Below, one piece after another: positions 1-12,628 of a stretch of 64,000 nucleotides of DNA; the stretch's first letter is position 1, and each line of letters opens with the position of its first letter. The DNA is taken from contig CM062805.1 of the NCBI GenBank assembly GCA_031772625.1, forward strand, positions 515,572,102 to 515,636,101, read 5' to 3'. Both the position numbers and the translations under genes were made by a program. The stretch is from Pinus tabuliformis (taxonomy: Eukaryota; Streptophyta; Pinopsida; Pinales; Pinaceae). The notes beneath the pieces were generated by a model. That model saw nothing but the letters and a program-made list of their open reading frames with translations. It did no database searches and was not told where the DNA came from.

Positions 1-278
1 ATGAAGATAGACAATAAAAATAAAGGATAGGGCTTCGAGGAGACTAGGACCTCGGTAATTAATGGAAATATTAAATTTTTAAAGGAAAATAATAGAAAAG
101 GTCAGATAAAGGTAACATTTTCTATCCATTTTCAAAGGCAATTTAAATTACTATTCATCGTTTTAGGATGTTTGAGAGTAGTTCCAACCTCATCAGACTT
201 CATATGGAGAAAGTAAAATTTCAAATCCCATTCAAAATTCAATACACTTAACAGTTTTCAGGATTTCAAAATTGGTAG
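1..278. other. Unassigned flank left of R1 copy C
   Basis: AT-rich sequence with no convincing reading frame or repeat partner elsewhere in the window. It lies outside the left end of R1 copy C. Its last five bases (GGTAG, 274-278) pair with AGTAG at 20024-20028 as a target duplication with one mismatch, so this is probably the sequence into which R1-C inserted. Confidence 0.5.
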
Positions 279-1108
279 CGTTACCCACCAAAAACTGGGT
301 AACCCATAAGAGAAAACTTTTCTCCTCCTTGGACATCCAGCCAGCAGCCCTATTTGATTAGCACATAACAGGATGCCAAGATCTTCCATTGCTTGCTTCA
401 GTCATATTTCTCTCTCCCATCCTGCATTGCTTCTTGAAGGAAAGCAGGTCATCCATCAATAGGTATTTTAACCATTTTGTAATCATGTGCTTTCGCTTAA
501 TGTCTTGGGCATACTTATATGGATCAAGGGGCAAACTAGATGATTGACTAATCTTGATTGTATTATTGTTCCCTCACTTCACCTAGGATGTTAGTCTTTA
601 ACTCTAGTCAGTGGAACCTCCTCTAAGGCCTTAGGGTTTTAGGAAGGACACTACTAGGGAGGCTTTGATTGAAGTAGTGTGTCCATGATATTCCATACTT
701 ACCACTTTCCATCCTTCCCATTGTTTCATCTCCATTCATCGGGTTGGTGTTCATTGGTCATGAGCATTGGTGCCCTTTCATCCTCATCCTTAGGTCTAGG
801 CTGAAAAAGTTTACCCTACAGGTTGATGCAGCTAAAAAAAGGTTAAAAGCACAAGAAAGCCACAATAAAAGAAAAAGATAAAATGCAAAAGATGTGTGGG
901 ACATATAATTAGTGAGTGGGAAAAATCGTAGCATGAGCTCCACCCCCCTCATCATCCATCACTAAGTTCCTCAAGCACATGGCACTTCATCTATTAAAAG
1001 GAACTCTTGTATTGTTCCAACCTTGATTAGGGATAAACTAGCTCATCATTAAGGGCCATAAAATGCAAAATCTCGTAAAACAAGCTTGGGCTTCTAAGCT
1101 ATGCACCT

Positions 1109-4100
1109 TGCTGACCACTACGTGTCAACGACCCATAGTAGTACACACCCTTTTTTCGCAAAAGGGATAACGCCTGATCAATGTGTCCTTGCCATCTATG
1201 TATCATCATCAGCGTGACTTCCATATGTTATGTAAACCCATTATGCATGTGTATAATGTAAATAATCTCAACAAACCCGTGTCATGTATGTAACAACCCA
1301 GGTAAACTTAACTTTCTAGTGACAATCTCCATTCTAGACGGTTTTTCGCCTCACCAGTTCATTTTGGAATAATTTGCAGAGTTTTTCCCTCCAGTATTAC
1401 CCCAAAGCTAGAATGGATTTTGTCGCTAGGATCTTAGGCGAATCTTAGTGTTCTAGATCGAGTCTATGTAAAAATGATTTGGGAATAATCATAACTATTT
1501 GGTTAGGTTATTTTATTACAAATTGTTTGGTCTGCTAGATTATATTTGTGTCGCAAAAATGGGTGGTCCGTGAGCGTCTTTTACAAATGGGTTTCCCCCT
1601 TATGATGTAAAAAATATGAAAATCATAATATAAAGTGTCTTAAGAGTTGGGAAAATAATTTATATCCTCATACGTTAATTAATTAAATTTTCTAGCCAAA
1701 AATTAATTAAAATCTTAATCCAGAAATTTAATTAATTCTAGGTCCTAGGTAAATTTAAATTCTCCAAAAGCAAAATTTGACGGTCTTTAAAAATTAAACT
1801 TTAAAAAGTCTCGAGACTAAGGTAAATTAATTATTTTGTTAAATTTTAAACCTTTGATCCCTGGGGGTTAAGTCAGAGTCAATTTTTTTGGGAAATTAAC
1901 TCAAAAAGATTATTTTTGAGTTAATTAAAATGCATTTAATTAAAAATTTCGAAATTCCCCAAATATTTAAATATTTTGACAATAGAGATTAAAAGAAATT
2001 TTAAGCTTCATCAACGATGGAAATTGCTTTGATGAGGATCACTCGAACTCAGCTGATCCATCCGACCTTTGAATCGTGTGCTTAGCAAGAAGCTCTTGTG
2101 TAATGTAATTTTGGATCAGTGTCAGTGGGTCAGCCGATAGTTGATCATCGCCAGTCAGAGCCAGGAGGTCATTAACAGCTGGCCAGTGCCAGAAGGTCAG
2201 CTATAAGATGTGTTGTTTTCATGCATGATTTTTTCTAAAGCCATGGATGATAGCTTCTGAAGAGTGATTTGATACCAGTATCTTGCTTAGTCATTGGGGT
2301 TTGAATAATAATCTAAAATTTGAACGTAATAGCAGGTATCTCCATTTGTTGAGTTTTAATATTATTATTTCGCTCTATTTTTAATGGTTGGATCGAGTTT
2401 TGCAAGGAAATCTTGATTTTAGATCCTCGAGCATTAGGGGAAGTTTTCAGTTGGACCAACCAACTCCCGATCTATGTTCCCGGAAGAGCCTAGCTAATTA
2501 GCTTCGGGCTTATCATAAGATTTTATAGGTGATACACGTAGGGTTTTGAGTTAGCACCTCCTTTAAAATTTAAAAATTTAATTATTTCTGGGCATAATGG
2601 TAGATCTGGTTTATTAGAGCCTGCAGATTGTAAATTTTGTAATTATTTTTCTAACATGGGTTTTTCTAGGTTTTAGTTTTTATCATTGTATATATCGTTT
2701 GGGTGTTTTCTTGTTGTCGTGCAGCTACAGATCTGAGGAAGAAATTTGTGTAGAGTCCAGATCTAGGCCCTGGAGGGTAAGATCTAGATCTCTGGGGTTT
2801 ATTAACATAATTTTCCAGGGATATTATTCAATTTTTTTGCAATCCAAGGGTTTGAAAATTCTAAATCTAGAAATTTTTATAAGGATTTCAAGGAAATCTA
2901 AAGCAAAAGGATTCAACATTTTAGTCAGAATTTCAGGAAATGTTTTAAAGGGTTTTCTGGCTACCATTTATCTGTTGACTGAGTTTTCCTAACTGATGCC
3001 TAGGTTTTTTTTTTTTAATTTTTGCAGCAGAAAATTTTGAATTTTTTAAAAAGAACCCTCTATTCCCCCATCCTCTCCCTTCCTTCCAGCTCTTCTCCAT
3101 TTCTGTGGATTCTGAAAACCCTCCATTGCTGCAGCCTTCTCTCATCTGCGGTCATTCCAAGCTTCAAAACCCGCAGCCATTTCTCTGTGTGTCTGCAAAA
3201 TTCGAAGCCCCTCCCGCTACCATCTCTCCTCTGCGTGAGATTGCAGCTCCATCGTCCTCGCGGACCTGTAATAAACCCTCGCTCCACCCTCGTCGTCGTT
3301 GTTTTCTCCTCCTTCATCATACCTGCAAGCATATAACTCGTTTTCTTTTTATTTCTTTTTTGTCTTTATCCTTAGTTTATTTGTTAGGGTTCGGTTTCAT
3401 GATTTCGATTTTTTTTTATTTTTTGTCTGTTTTTCTTATTTTGCGGATTTGTTTATTTCTAATTTAATTTAGATTTTGTTTTATGACTTTGCGCTTTGAT
3501 TTTTTTAGGTTTTATTTTTTGATTTCGTTTGCTTATGTTAGGATTTATTTAATTAAATTTTATTTTTATTCTTGACTTTTCAATTTGTTTTATTTTGATT
3601 TTATTCTTTTTTCTTTTGGTTTTGTTTCACATTTTATTTTTATTTTAAATTTTTTTTTTTTTACTCTTTGATTTTTGTTTTGATTTGATTTCATTTAAAA
3701 GCAATCTAAAAAATTTAAAAAATTAAAATTGGGTGATTTTGAAATTGTTAAGGAATTAAATCAAAAGAGGAATTTGAGCTTTTACATTTAAGAAATTTTT
3801 ATGTGGCCTATGGCCCATAAAAAAAATAAATTTTAATTGAGGTCTTTTGATTTGATTTTTGGTCACATTAAAAATTTCATTTGCCACATTAAGCGTTGCT
3901 TCATAAGCTTAGCATTTACCTAAGGGATAATTAACATTCAAATTTAAAGTTCCTTGGTGTCTTTGGTGTTAAGTGCAAAATTTAAATTTTAATGGTAGTG
4001 ATTTCTCTATTGTCAAGTGCGATTAATGTTTTAAAAATCATATTGACTATAGGAGAAAGATAAATTCTTCTAAGATCTGGGATTTAATTGCTAGAAAATC

Positions 4101-4482
4101 TTGCATGATAAAGTTTTGGGCATTGACATTTAATTGTTCATGATCGTCGCTTTGCCACATTTATAAACTGCTCGAGATAACTTGTTTCTATTTAGTCTAT
4201 GGTTAATTGAATATAAAGGCACATGTCTATAATTATTTTTATCTTGTGGTTGTGTCTTATTTTAATCTATCCATCTTAGTTGACCAAGATTTGTTTTAAA
4301 TTCATCAAGTTGTCCATCTTTAAATCTCCTAGATTCTGTGTTTCACAGGCTATTCTCATTCATTCACCTTAGGGACTACCCCCCTTGACTTGTCTAGGAG
4401 AGAGTCTAAACAGAGTCAGGATTAGAGTGACGGCCCTTACTCTGAGCGTTGTCGAGGTGCCTAGACACTTTGTGCGACAACA
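1109..4482 (+). repeat. 5' LTR of the gag-only Ty3-type element
   Basis: Starts TGCTGACCACTACGTGTCAA and ends GTGCGACAACA. It aligns along its length with 6754-10135 apart from scattered substitutions and small indels, for example a segment near 2100-2200 absent from the other LTR. A C-rich stretch (about 3070-3320) followed by a T-rich stretch (3340-3690) is conserved in both. The short open frames in the C-rich stretch (for example 3105-3467) are in different frames in the two LTRs and are not treated as genes. Confidence 0.85.
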
Positions 4483-4487
4483 TTTTA

Positions 4488-4506
4488 TGGCGTCGTTGTC
4501 GGAGAT
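4488..4506 (+). promoter_or_regulatory. Primer binding site, degenerate tRNA-Asp type
   Basis: The 19 bases starting TGGCGTCGTTGTCGG begin five bases after the LTR end. They differ from the usual plant tRNA-Asp primer site by three transitions (C to T twice, G to A once). A better match lies downstream at 4597. Confidence 0.6.
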
Positions 4507-4596
4507 AGATTTTTTTTGTCCTTGGTCCTCACGGTATTTTTCTAATCATCTAATCTCTCCCGCCATTCATTAGCTCCTCAAGCGGCACGACAATTT

Positions 4597-4615
4597 TGGT
4601 GCCGTTGCCGGGGAT
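4597..4615 (+). promoter_or_regulatory. Second, better preserved tRNA-Asp primer binding site
   Basis: TGGTGCCGTTGCCGGGGAT complements the 3' end of plant tRNA-Asp except for one G:U-compatible position. It is preceded by CACGACAATTT, which resembles the LTR end plus spacer before the first site (GCGACAACATTTT). This suggests a local duplication of the LTR/primer-site junction. Confidence 0.65.
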
Positions 4616-5010
4616 ATTTTATTCTCGGCGTTTCAACAACATTTCCTCATCATTCTTCTCATTTTTCTGGCATCATTTCGTCTCTTCATTTCTCACCATC
4701 CTAACTCTCGTCATCTCTCTCATCTAATCCTTTCATCTTCACTTTTTGCACTTGGACATTCCGGTTGGTTTCCTGTTTGGGTGGCGACTCCACTTATTTC
4801 TTCATTTAATCCCAGATGAGGAGCCCTCCCTGAATATCCATCTACCTCCATCCACTAACTTTTAGGTTTCACCTTTGGAAACTTTGTGAGAGATCCATGT
4901 TTAAGTGGTGACTCCACTTCTTCCATTTCTTACAAGAATTTCTGCTAGAAGCTTGCTTCTTGTAGATGTTTTGGTTTTCTTGAGCAGGGATCTCTCTCTC
5001 TGATATCCAT

Positions 5011-6204
5011 TTGGCCCATCTTTTTCCCGTTAAACAAGTCATCATGGATCTTGACTTGTTTGCTCCTTGTGATTTTACTAATATTCAAGGAGCTTCGCAT
5101 AGTTATTTGTATGTTTTGGGTGAAGTCATCGATGAATTTACTCCTTTTCAAGGTAACAATGCTTGTAATGCCGAAACTCACCTTCAAAATGTCAGCCTCT
5201 GTATAAGCAAGTGTCACCCATATTCTGAATATGAAGATGTGAAGATGAAGATTATCGTTCACACCTTATCTGGAGATGCTTTAGATTGGTTTGTTAAGTC
5301 CCCTGATAACACTTTTGATTCTCTACAATCAATCATTGATGCCTTTGAAGATAGATATGGAGATAAAGAAAAGGTCAAAGCGAACGCTGAAGTAAAGGAA
5401 CCTATAGAGATTGAAAATAATTTCAAGGAATTAATTCAAATGGTTAAAGACATACAGTTAAATCAGGCTCAAGTAATCAGGAATGCAGAAGTTAATCAGG
5501 CTCAACTTATTAAAGATATGGACCTTAATCAAGCAAGATTAACAGTGGATCATGCCAGGGAAATTAATTCTATACAAAGCAAGTTATTAGCCCTAGAGGA
5601 AAAGATGACGATCATGGAATTCAGTCATTCAAATCAAGTGACTGCCATAGAAGCAAGTTATCAAAAAGAAATAAGTTGGATTCAGAACAGATTGTCAACT
5701 ATGGATGAAGAAATGACCATCATGAGATTCGATTATAATAATCAGCTAGCTACCATGCAAGCAAATCATAAGAAAGAGATAAACTATATGCAAAACTGCT
5801 TCATGGGCATGAAAGAAAAGAACAATAAAATTATAAAAGACATGGAAACTGGTCAGATATGTCTTCAGAATATGTTATTGACCATGGAGGAAAACCATGC
5901 CAAGGAAGTCAGTGCTATGAAGGTTGAACACTCTAACTAGATGGGTGCCATAGCAATGGAAAAGATACAAGTACAGAAATTTCGACATCGGTCAGAGGAT
6001 GAAAGAAACAAGGAAACGTCAACAGATCATAAGCCTCCCTGTCTGCTGCAGCAAGCTCCATCTTATTATGAGGAGGTCATTTGTTCCATTGAAAAGTGGC
6101 TAATTGAAGGTGACCCAGATAAAATGGAAATTGATAAGAATCAGGTTGATGCTTACATGGTTGATCCACCAATCATAACAGATCAGGGTCATAAAGAAGC
6201 GTAG
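5011..6204 (+). pseudogene. Gag-like protein, gag domain plus long coiled coil, one in-frame stop
   Basis: A 309-codon frame (5011-5940) ends in TAG and continues in the same frame to 6204, so the original product was about 397 residues. Residues about 45-120 look like a retrotransposon gag (PF03732-type) domain, with the W of a DALDWF motif and a following F-x-x-R-Y-G stretch. After that come three short repeats built on NQAQ/NQAR (about residues 150-180), then about two and a half longer repeats with the pattern SIQ-x-L...MTIM...NQ (about 190-290). These have the heptad-rich look of a coiled coil. No CCHC zinc knuckle and no protease motif is seen, which is unusual for a Ty3-type Gag. Translation may start at 5011 or at Met 5047. 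The TAG fits a CAG to TAG change. It is the only protein the element encodes, presumably the particle protein. Confidence 0.7.
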
Positions 6205-6753
6205 GCCACAAAAGTCTTGAACATTCCAAATTTTCCATACGAGCATTTTTCAGATCAACAAGGAAGTTGTGCGCCGACCACATCATCATCAACATCACAG
6301 CCTGCCACAAGAAAAAACGCAAGAGAAAGAGAATGAGAAAGTGGTTTGATCCATCTAATGGCCACGAGCAGCTTGACTTTCGGATAGGAAAAAATCTACC
6401 GTGTGCAGGATTGGACATGGCACATCTTCGAAACAACCCACAGATTTGCCTAAAAGCAGGCAAATGCTCAGCATGCACTACATTGAACGCATTTGATACC
6501 ATGGGGCATCCTTTGTATTGTATTCTTAACCTTACACCCTTTTATTTTAGTATTTTATTTTGTAGGTGGATTTATGTTTTTCATGTTATTAAGATAGTTA
6601 ATAAATGAAGAACTTATATCTTTCATGTGCTTAACGTTATATGTTGATTTTTGGATGGACGCTACTTATGTTATCTTGTGTGTGTTGCGTGGATGCAGAT
6701 TCTAGATTCTCACTTTCCTCAGGTGCAGCAGCGTGTCCCCAAGTAGAGCCAGA
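6205..6753 (+). other. 3' internal region of the gag-only element, no clear gene
   Basis: Contains a 113-codon frame (6267-6608) with a Lys/Arg-rich patch near its start. It has no recognisable domain and I do not call it. No textbook polypurine tract precedes the 3' LTR; the nearest purine-rich stretch is AAGTAGAGCCAGA just before 6754. Confidence 0.5.
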
Positions 6754-9700
6754 TGTTGACCACTACGTGTCAACAACCCATAGCAGTACACCCCCTTTTT
6801 TCACAAAAGGGATAGCGCCTAACCAATGTGTCCGTGTCGTCTAGCTATGATCATCAACCTGACTTCCATATGTTACGTAAACCCATTATGCATGTGTATA
6901 GTGTAAATAATCTCAGCAGACCCGTGTCATGTATGTAACAACCTGGGTAAACTTATCTCTCTAGTGACAATCTCCATTCTAGGAGGTTTTTCGTCTCACC
7001 AATTCATTTTCGAATAATCGGCAGAGTTTTTCCCTCCAACCTTACCCCAAAGTTGGAATGAATTTTGTCACTAGGATCTTGGGTGAGTCCTAGTGTTTTA
7101 GATCGACTCTATGTAAAAGTGATTTGGAATAATCCTAACTATTTGGTTAAGTTATTTTATTACAAATTGTTTGGTCTGCTAGATTATATTTGTGTCGCAG
7201 AAATGGGTGGTCCGTGAGGGTCTTTTACAAATGGATTTTCCCCCTTATGATGTAAAAAATATGAAAATCATGATGTAAAGTGTCTTGAGGGTTGGAAAAA
7301 TAATTTATACCCTCATAGGTTAATTAATTAAATTTTCTAGCCAAAAAATAATTAAAATCCTAATCCAGAAATTTAATTAATTCTAGGTCCTAGATAAATT
7401 TAAATTCTCCAAAAGCAAAATTCGTCGGTCCTTAAAAATTAAACTTTAAAAGGTCTCAGGACTAAGGTAAATTAATTATTTTGCTAAATTTTAAACCTTT
7501 GATCGCTAGGGGTTAAGTCAAATTTTTGGAGAAATTAAGTCAAAAAAATTATTTTCTGAGTTAATTAAAACACATTTAATGAAAAATTTCGAATTTCCCC
7601 AAATATTTAATTATTTCGATGGATGAGATTAAAAGAAATTTTAATCTTCATCAACGGTCGAGATTGATTTGACGAGGATCACCAAAACTAGCGATTGGAA
7701 GATTTATCTTTAAATAGAAAGTCATTTGTCAGTTGATCCATCCGACCTTTGAGTCGTGTGCCTAGCAAAAAGCTCGTGTAATATTTTTCTGGATAATAAA
7801 GAAAAACTTTGGGGTTAAGTTCCGTTGGTGTTACTCTTCATGCGAATATTGTAAGATGTGTTGTTTTCATGCATGATTTTTTCTAAAGCCATTGATGACA
7901 GCTTCTAAAAAGTTATTTGAGTACAGGTATCTTGCTCAGTCGCTAGGGTGTGAATAATAATCTAAATTTTGAACGTAATAGCAAGTATCTCTATTTTTCT
8001 GAGTTTTATTATTATTTTCTCATTCTATTTTTAATGGCTAGATTGAGTTTTGCAGGGAAATCTTGATTTTAGATCCTCGGGTGTTAGGGGAAGTTTTCAG
8101 TTGGACCAACCAACTCCCGATCTGTGTTCCCGGAAGAGCCTAGCTAAATTAGCTCCGGGCTTATCATAAGATTTTATTGGTGATACACGAAGGGTTTTGA
8201 GTTAACACCTCCTTTAAAATTTAAAAATTTAATTCTTTGTGTGGCATAATGGTAGATCTGACTGATTAGAGCCTGCAGTTTGTAAATTTTGTAATTATTT
8301 TTCTAATGTGGGTTTTTTTGGGTTTTAGTTTTTATCATTGTATATATCGTTTGAGTGTTTTCTTGTTGTCGTGCAACTACAGATCTGAGGAAGAAATTTG
8401 TGTAGAGTTCAAATCTAGGCCCTAGAAGGTAAGATCTGGATCTCTAGGGTTTATCAACATAATTTTCCAAGGATATTATTCAAATTTTTTGCAGTCCAAG
8501 GGTTTGAAAATTTTAAATCTGGAAATTTTTATAAGGGTTTCAAGGAAATCTGAAGCAAAAGGATTCAACATTTTAATCAGAATTTCTGGAAATGTTTTAA
8601 AGGGTTTTCTGGCTACCATTTATCTGTTGACTGAGTTTTCTGAATTGTTGCCTGGGTTTTCTTTTATTTTTTTGTTGTAGAAAATTTCGAATTTTTTAAA
8701 GAGAACCCTCTATTCCCCCATCCTCCCTTCCTTCCAGCTCTTCTCCATTTCTGTGGATTCCGAAAACCCTCCATCACTGCAGCCTTCTCTCATCCGAGGT
8801 CATTCCAAGCTTCAAAACCCGCAGCCATTTCTCTGTGCATGTTTGCAAAGTTCGAAGCCCCTCCCGCTGCCATCTCTCCTCTGCGTGAGACTGCAGCGCC
8901 ATCGTCCTCGCAGACCTGCAATAAACCCTCACTCCACCCTTGTCGTCGTTTTCTCCTCCGCCGTCATACCTGCAAGCATATAACTCATTTTCCTTTTCTT
9001 TCTTTTTTGTCTTTATCCTTAGTTTCTTTGTTAGGGTTGGGTTTCATGAATTCGATTTTTTTTATTTTTTGTTTTTTTTCTTATTTTGTGGATTTGTTTA
9101 TTTCCGAGTTAATTTAGATTTCGTTTTATGACTTTGCGCTTCGATTTTTTTAGGTTTTATTTTTTTATTTTGTTTATTTATGTTAGGATTTATTTAATTA
9201 AATTTTATTTTATTCTTGAGTTTTCAATTTGTTTTATTTTGATTTTAATTTTTTTTCTTTTGGTTTTGTTTCACATTTTGCTTTTATTTTTATTTTTATA
9301 TTTTGTTTTTTTTTACTCTTTGATTTTTGTTTTGATTTTGATTTCATTTCAAGGCAATCAAAAAACAATTAAACTTTAAAAAAATTAAAATTGGGTGATT
9401 TTGAAATTGTTAAGGAATTAAATCAAAAGAGGAATTTGAGCTTTTACATTTAAGAAATTTTTATGTGGCTAAAAAAATATTAATTTTAATTGAGGTCTTT
9501 TGATTTGATTTTTGGTTACATTAAAAATTTCATTTGCCACATTAAGTATCGCTTCATAAGCTTAGCATTTACTTAGGGGATAATTAACATTCAAATTTAA
9601 AGTTCCTTGGTGTCTTTCGTGTTAAGTGCAAAATTTTAATTTTAATGGTAGTGATTTCTCTATTGTCAAGTGCGATTAATGTTTTAAAATTCATATTGAC

Positions 9701-10135
9701 TATACGAGAAGGATAAATTCTTCTAAGATCTAGGATTTAATTGCTAGAAAATCTTGCATGATAAAGTTTTGGGCATTGACATTTAATTGTTCATGAGCAT
9801 CGCTTTGCCACATTTATAAACCGCTCGAGATAACTTGTTTCCGTTTAGTCTATGGTTAATTGAATATAAAGGCGCTAGTCTATAATTATTTTTATTTTGT
9901 GGTTGTGTCTTATTTTAATCTATCCATCTCAGTTGACCAAGATTTGTTCTAAATTCATCAAGTTGTCCATCTTTAAGTCTCCTAAAACCTGTGTTTCACA
10001 GGCTATTCTCATTCATTCACCTTAGGGACTACCTCCCTTGACTTGTCTAAGAAAGAGTCTAAACGGAGTAAGGATTAGAGTGATGGCCCTTACTCTGAGC
10101 GTTGTCGCGATGCCTAGACACTTTGTGCGACAACA
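6754..10135 (+). repeat. 3' LTR of the gag-only Ty3-type element
   Basis: Starts TGTTGACCACTACGTGTCAA and ends GTGCGACAACA, a direct repeat of 1109-4482. A promoter-like TTTAAATAG lies near 7711 and an AATAAA signal near 7796. The same pair is found in the third LTR copy (near 59977 and 60066), which suggests U3/R boundaries in that interval. A strong donor-like sequence (AAGGTAAGAT near 8427) precedes a polypyrimidine-AG acceptor-like sequence near 8680. Confidence 0.85.
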
Positions 10136-12628
10136 CACCCAAATCAAAGCAAATCACAAAAGAACAAAAGGTGCGCCAAAGGAGTGGAAAAAGCATGCTA
10201 AAGAAAGAGGTAAATCATGCCTCTGTGATTTCTGCCTCCTTACATCTATACACTAGGATGTTGGACTTCCATTCACTGGTCACTTAGCTATGGCACCTTG
10301 CCCTAAAGTCATTTCCACTATGTTGCCACCATTTTCACTCACACCAATGAATTGATGGGCTAACTTGGGACATGTCGCTTCCCCTTGAGGGGTTAGAAAC
10401 ACCTAATAGGGTTATCCATCTAACCATCCCTAACATGAGGTAACTTATTTACATGATTTGATCTAGTTAGACATTTGAAGGTGAGTTGCATGTGAAGTAT
10501 TATTGTGCCCCCAACATTAGGTGCAATCCACTATGATGCATCTATGGCTATTGCACCGAATGATTGTTGATTTTCACTTGATCTTGAGAGGGTTTTGTCA
10601 AGTGGCTTTGTCACAACGACAAAGGCCTTATTACCACAAAATCTAGTAGGCCCTAGGGAGGGAAATCCTATAGGACAAAAAGCTAGACTAAGTGCTAACA
10701 ATGGGGCAATGGTCCACTGTCACCAAAACCAAGGTCCCCTGCTCTTTACGGACTTTCACCGATGGGAGGAGTCTCGGAAGGAAGGAGATCATATAGAATA
10801 GATATGCTAGGTATAGGGCATGAAGTGATCAAGCTAGAGCTCATTCAAAAGAGAGGCTCAATAAATGTACAAGGCTTCAAGGAAGCAAATTGCTCTCTAA
10901 GAAGAGCCCTAAAAATGAAGGCACAAGACCTAGGGTTTCGAGGTTTTTTTATGGCAATAGTTATTCACAAGGTCAAGGCCCCAGAGAAAAGGCTTCTTGT
11001 GATTTACTTCAACAAGTACTAAGCTGAGGCAACCAAGAAGTCCTCAAGTTGAGGGAGAACCTAGGGTTTCCCTCCTAGGGCAAGAGATTTTATGGATGAA
11101 ACTCAAGTGGATGCCCACCAAACTTGGACCATAGGTATCCTAGACCCTAAGCTTTTAGGTTCTCAAATTCTCGAAGAATCTCCTCTATAAAATTTCACTA
11201 CAAGCCCTAGATTTTCGCCCTAGCCTTAAAGGACCGAATTTTAAGAGGAAAAATTATGGATGAAAAATAGAGATAACCACCAAGGACTTGGATTAATGCC
11301 TTGCCCTTTGGGCACATGGAGTCTTAGGATGTTCAATATGAGCTAAATCGTCTCTAAGGAGGCTAAAAAATGATTCCCTATGTACCACGTTTAAGCATTT
11401 ACCCACTTCAGAGATAATGGAATTTCATGGAGAGTTCAAGATTTCCTCCACTGGGAATATTCATTACATGTCATACATTGAATAGCATATGCAATACTCA
11501 ACTAAAAAGCCTTCCAAAATTAATTTTCAATAATTAGGGCACAAATTACAATTAGCACATTCTAGAAGCAACAATTCCATACATTAAACACATTCAATAG
11601 AAAATTTTCATCAACATTAAGCACTTACAAGATGACATGCAATATATCCATCCAAGATACAAGAAATAGCTCCAAAGAAGAAATGTGAATTAGCTCCAAA
11701 TGTCAAAATGCATTCTAAGAGATTCTCTAATAGCCAAAGAAAAAAGTGTGAGTTTTTTTCAAGAGATCCAATCCAAGTGTGATGATGATGAGTAACTCAA
11801 ATGAGCTCTCATGTATTTATACATGATTTACTAAGTTGAATTAAGCCTAGAAGCCCCACAACATTATGAAAATGGGCAAGATACATCCCTTGGTTACAAG
11901 CCAACCAAGTAGCTTGATGAGAATATGAATTAGCCATCCAATCCGAAGTGACGATGTCATGTTGATGTAGGGTCATTGGAAGGCAACGTTGAGTCCTATT
12001 TGTGCCAAAATGTGTGAGAGGGATCCATAAATATTAAACTAGGGGATGACCCCTAACTCTTCGTGCAAATCATCATATGGGCTCCAATTTTGTGTTTAGG
12101 GCACAAGAGCTAGTCTCATGGGTCTCTTGGTGATGCAATAGCCTCTAATGCTCCAATACTGAGGGCTTTGATGATGGTGCTTGCCCTCCCATGTCTCAAG
12201 GAGTGACACAAACCTCCTCTGGGCATTGGATCATTTTCCACTCCACGTGGTAAATGCTAAGCCAGTTGGGGCAAATTGGTCCAAGTGCATCATCTCGTGA
12301 ATCATGTGGGGCAATGAGCAAACTATTGGGGGTGTTGAAGGTGTTCATGGTTTGAAATGATGCTTTGCACATGATGGGAGTACCATGGCTCTCACGCTTC
12401 ACCTGGAGGTGAAGATATGATCCACTGGTGGGCTTCGGCCCCAATTAAGTTGCCCAACCCATGATGAAACCACTTGCTAATCACATATAATGTCCAATGT
12501 TGCATCCTCACCATTAGGTACAATAATTCGTTAGTGCATCTAAGTGAACCAAACTTGTTAATCAAGGGCACATTGAGACTTCATATGGGGCTTCCCTTCC
12601 AAATTTGGGGCTTTGATCTCAAAGTAGT

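Larger units (their letters stand above)
1109..10135 (+). mobile_element. Gag-only LTR retrotransposon (TR-GAG type) with 3.4 kb LTRs
   Basis: Two direct repeats of about 3.4 kb (1109-4482 and 6754-10135), each running from TG to CA, enclose only 2271 bp. The internal part holds a primer site matching the 3' end of plant tRNA-Asp, one gag-like frame, and no protease, reverse transcriptase, RNase H or integrase. Flanking CACCT (1104-1108) and CACCC (10136-10140) look like a target duplication with one change. The uninterrupted paralog in R1 copy A (about 40230-40420) confirms that this is an insertion. The tRNA-Asp primer site is typical of Athila/Tat-like Ty3 elements, so I place it there by inference. 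It would need polymerase from an autonomous partner. A third copy of its LTR starts at 59187. Confidence 0.85.

Noticed and set aside
3022..3467. Overlapping 90-120 codon frames
   Set aside because: LTR sequence. The matching stretch at 8690-9117 breaks the frames differently, so no conserved protein.
6267..6608. 113-codon frame with a Lys/Arg patch after the gag
   Set aside because: No domain, different frame from gag, and no second copy to test conservation.
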